Shown here: positions 5,590 through 7,314 of the stretch, one piece after another | How the letters are laid out: every line of letters begins with the position of its first letter | How positions within the stretch are numbered: position 1 is the first letter of the stretch | Origin: Actinomycetes bacterium | Lineage (GTDB): Bacteria; Actinomycetota; Thermoleophilia; Solirubrobacterales; Solirubrobacteraceae | Assembly (NCBI GenBank): GCA_023429855.1 | Contig: JAEZDB010000161.1 | Span: 1-7,314, forward strand | Direction: 5' to 3' | DNA: 7,314 nucleotides | Program-made: the position numbers and the translations under genes | The notes under the pieces: generated by a model | The model's database searches: none | Told to the model about the DNA's origin: nothing | The model's input: the letters and a program-made list of their open reading frames with translations, nothing else

Positions 5590-5706
5590 GCGCTTGGGTC
5601 GGATCGACGCGGCTATAGGACACGAATCTGACCCATCCGGCGCGACGCAAAGCGCTTGGGTCGGATCGACGCGGCTATAGGAGGCGAATCTGACCCATCC
5701 GGCGCG
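5590..5706. repeat. Two tandem 55-bp near-identical elements (period 62 bp)
   Basis: Copies at 5590-5644 and 5652-5706 match at 53 of 55 positions; the only changes are CA to GG at 5621-5622 versus 5683-5684. Each copy holds inward-facing TGGGTCGGAT and ATCTGACCCA arms (5595-5604/5626-5635 and 5657-5666/5688-5697). These can pair over 10 bp with one G-T wobble, enclosing about 21 bases that include GGCTATAGGA. The pair lies 133 to 250 bases upstream of the P450. It could be a double operator, a tandem structured RNA element or a dispersed intergenic repeat. A weak partial likeness (TGGGTCCGAT) is present at 5526-5535. Confidence 0.85.
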
Positions 5707-5738
5707 CCGACCGCGCCGACCGCGACCCCCGCCTGCTG

Positions 5739-5780
5739 CAGATCGGCCGAACGCTGTTCCAGATCGGCCGGGCGCGGCCG
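5739..5780. repeat. Direct repeat of CAGATCGGCCG, 21-bp spacing
   Basis: CAGATCGGCCG occurs at 5739-5749 and exactly again at 5760-5770, a 21-bp period. It lies 59 to 101 bases upstream of the P450 start, a usual position for activator sites. A shorter tandem pair (CCGACCGCG, twice, 5707-5724) lies just upstream. Confidence 0.5.
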
Positions 5781-5816
5781 ACTACGTGATGTGCCGAGGT
5801 TCACACCGGCAGCAAG

Positions 5817-5830
5817 TTACACAAGCGTAA
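5817..5830. promoter_or_regulatory. TetR-like operator overlapping the P450 promoter
   Basis: TTACACAAGCGTAA is a 14-bp near-palindrome: half-sites TTACAC and TTACGC (read on the other strand) match at 5 of 6 around a central AA. TTAC...GTAA dyads of this size are common targets of TetR-family repressors. It ends 9 bases before the P450 ATG and overlaps the candidate -10 box, so binding would block transcription. No regulator gene lies in the window. Confidence 0.45.
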
Positions 5831-5833
5831 GTT
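5828..5833 (+). promoter_or_regulatory. Possible -10 box giving a leaderless P450 mRNA
   Basis: TAAGTT matches TANNNT and ends 6 bases before the ATG at 5840, which places the transcription start at the ATG itself. There is no purine-rich Shine-Dalgarno between 5820 and 5839, in line with leaderless translation. No clear -35 is seen. Confidence 0.35.
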
Positions 5834-5839
5834 CGTCCC

Positions 5840-7249
5840 ATGCCCCTGCTTGAAGCGTCTCCCCTGATCGGTGCCGTCGACCCCTCGCCGGCCGGTCCGG
5901 TCGAAGGCGGACTCGGCCACCTGAGGACGGTCCCGACCGTCGACCTGCCGTTCCTCACGCAGGTGCTGCGCTTCAACATGCGCCATAAGGACTTCGTGTT
6001 CTCGGCGGCGCGGCGCTACGGCGACGTGTTCCACATGAAGGGCACGGTCGCGGGCGGCCCGATCATCACGTCGCACCCCGACCACGTGAAGTCGATCTTC
6101 ACGGCGTCGCCCGACCTCGTCCCGACGCTCACCACCGAGTCGCCGCTAGCGCCGGTCGTCGGCCCCCACGCGGTGCTGACCACCAACGGCGCGCGCCACA
6201 TGAGCCAGCGCAAGATGCTGCTGCCGCCGTTCCATGGCAAGTCGGTCGCGAACTACCAGTCGGTGATCGTCGACGCGACCAGCCGCGAACTCGACAAGTG
6301 GCAGACCGGCGAGATCATCAACGTGTCGGCGTCGATGCAGGCGCTCACGCTCGACGTGATCCTGGCGGGCGTCTTCGGCGTCGGCCGGGCGCCGACGAAG
6401 AAGGAGAAGATCCTCAAGCGCGCGATCACCAGCCTGCTCGAGGCCTCGACGATGCCGTTCGCGCAGATCGCCGAACTCATCCAGATCGGCCGCACCGAGG
6501 CGTTCGGCGGCATGGCGCTCGTCCTCAAAGCCTTCGACAAGACCGTCTACGACGTGATCAAGGAGCGCCGCGCAACCCTGGCCGTCGACGGCGCCGACTC
6601 CCGCGACGACGTGCTCTCGCTGCTGCTCGCCGCCACCGACGAAGACGGCACGCCGCTCTCGGACCACGAACTGCGCGACCAGCTCGTCTCGCTCCTGCTC
6701 GCGGGCCACGAGACGACCGCCAACACGATCGCGTGGGCCTTCGAGCGCCTGACCCGCTCGCCCGATGCGTACCGCGACCTGCGCGACGCCGCCCGCAGCG
6801 GCGACGCCGAGGTCTCCGCCGCGATGACCGAGCGCGTGATCAACGAGGCGATGCGCTCCCGTCCAGTGATCCCGATCGTCGGTCGGCGCCCACAGGTCGA
6901 CTGGCAGCTCGGCGGCTACGGCGTGCCCGCGGGCACCGGGATCGCCCTGAGCATCCTGCTCGTCCACCACCGCGAAGACCTCTACCCGCGCGCCGCCGAG
7001 TTCCTACCTGAGCGCTGGGAGGGCCACAAGCCCGGCACCTACACGTGGATCCCGTTCGGCGGCGGCACCCGCCGCTGCCTCGGCGCCGCCCTCGCGAACG
7101 CCGAGCTGCGGCACGTGATCCCCGAGATCGCCCGCCGCTTCGACCTCACCGCCGACCGGCCGCAGGCCGAGGCGCCGCTGCACCGCAACGTCACGATGAT
7201 CCCCGCGCGCGGCGGTCTCGTGCGGGTGCAGTCGACGCGCGCGGCGTAA
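5840..7249 (+). CDS. Cytochrome P450
   Basis: This is a 469-residue soluble heme-thiolate monooxygenase, which inserts one oxygen atom into an organic substrate using electrons from a partner reductase. Landmarks in order: C-helix HMSQRK (120-125), with His in place of the Trp of WxxxR, as is frequent in bacterial P450s; I-helix AGHETT (288-293), with the acid-alcohol pair Glu291-Thr292 for oxygen activation; K-helix ExxR as EAMR (336-339); the FLPERW meander (388-393); and heme loop FGGGTRRCLG (406-415) with the iron ligand Cys413. Length and the HETT/PERW pattern resemble the self-contained 450-470-residue P450s of actinobacteria, such as the mycobacterial CYP135-138 type. No transmembrane anchor and no fused reductase are present. 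No ferredoxin or reductase gene lies nearby, so partners must be elsewhere. The CYP family number and substrate cannot be assigned. Confidence 0.96.
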   Translation: MPLLEASPLIGAVDPSPAGPVEGGLGHLRTVPTVDLPFLTQVLRFNMRHKDFVFSAARRYGDVFHMKGTVAGGPIITSHPDHVKSIFTASPDLVPTLTTESPLAPVVGPHAVLTTNGARHMSQRKMLLPPFHGKSVANYQSVIVDATSRELDKWQTGEIINVSASMQALTLDVILAGVFGVGRAPTKKEKILKRAITSLLEASTMPFAQIAELIQIGRTEAFGGMALVLKAFDKTVYDVIKERRATLAVDGADSRDDVLSLLLAATDEDGTPLSDHELRDQLVSLLLAGHETTANTIAWAFERLTRSPDAYRDLRDAARSGDAEVSAAMTERVINEAMRSRPVIPIVGRRPQVDWQLGGYGVPAGTGIALSILLVHHREDLYPRAAEFLPERWEGHKPGTYTWIPFGGGTRRCLGAALANAELRHVIPEIARRFDLTADRPQAEAPLHRNVTMIPARGGLVRVQSTRAA

Positions 7250-7314
7250 GCGGCGCGGGCAGACCGCAACCGCCTACGCCGCGGGGGGGGGGGGGCCCCG
7301 GCGCCCGCCGCGCG
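7250..7314. other. Downstream tail with a 13-G homopolymer
   Basis: After the P450 stop the last 65 bases hold no gene. Positions 7283-7295 are 13 consecutive Gs followed by CCCC. CGCC-GC-GGGG and CCCCGGCG could fold into a hairpin with a bulge, which might act as a P450 terminator. The homopolymer so close to the sequence end also suggests a contig edge or base-calling error. Confidence 0.6.

Noticed and set aside
4401..5618. Plus-strand frame of 405 codons opposite the two small minus genes
   Set aside because: Its translation is Arg-rich with no recognisable motif, whereas the minus strand encodes a PPOX-fold protein and a balanced hypothetical protein.
5590..5706. Short CRISPR array
   Set aside because: There are only two copies, 55 bp long with a 7-bp linker, no spacer-sized gaps and no cas genes.
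6146..6970. Minus-strand frame of 274 codons opposite the P450
   Set aside because: It is a shadow of the P450, whose I-helix, ExxR and heme-loop motifs fix the plus strand as coding.

Overview
The base composition is strongly GC-rich, several starts are GTG, and two genes have an actinobacterial flavour: an F420/FMN split-barrel protein and a P450 with the AGHETT, ExxR and FxxGxRxCxG motifs. Together these point to a high-GC actinobacterium. A deep lineage such as Solirubrobacterales/Thermoleophilia is possible, but that is a guess from general look, not from a marker gene. The right end has a 13-G run that looks like a contig end or a sequencing problem.

Layout. Positions 1-1053 (minus) hold a GT-A type family 2 glycosyltransferase whose C-terminus runs off the left edge. 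A 217-bp gap with a large imperfect hairpin follows, then tRNA-Ala(UGC) on the plus strand at 1271-1343 with its own -10 box and a clean terminator. A five-helix membrane protein of unknown function (1464-2045, plus) converges on a minus-strand block. That block contains, in genomic order, a lipoprotein with two META/HslJ-like domains (2145-2972), a GabD1-type aldehyde dehydrogenase (3035-4402), an unrecognised 145-residue protein (4518-4955) and a PPOX-fold putative F420/FMN-binding protein (5070-5483). A 356-bp divergent intergenic region separates this block from a 469-residue cytochrome P450 (5840-7249, plus).

How the genes work together. There is no obvious single pathway. The dehydrogenase may be co-transcribed with the lipoprotein 62 bp downstream, though a GC-rich hairpin sits between them. 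Each of the other minus-strand genes has 114-115 bp of upstream sequence with its own dyad. No ferredoxin, ferredoxin reductase or regulator gene for the P450 lies in the window.

The least ordinary part is the non-coding DNA, above all 5484-5839. It contains a perfect TTACCCGG/CCGGGTAA dyad, two near-identical 55-bp tandem elements each carrying an internal inverted repeat, a pair of 11-bp direct repeats exactly 21 bp apart, and a TetR-like operator (TTACAC-AA-GCGTAA) overlapping a TANNNT -10 box placed for leaderless transcription of the P450. I see no CRISPR array, no insertion sequence and no defence or toxin system, and I do not claim a new biological system here.
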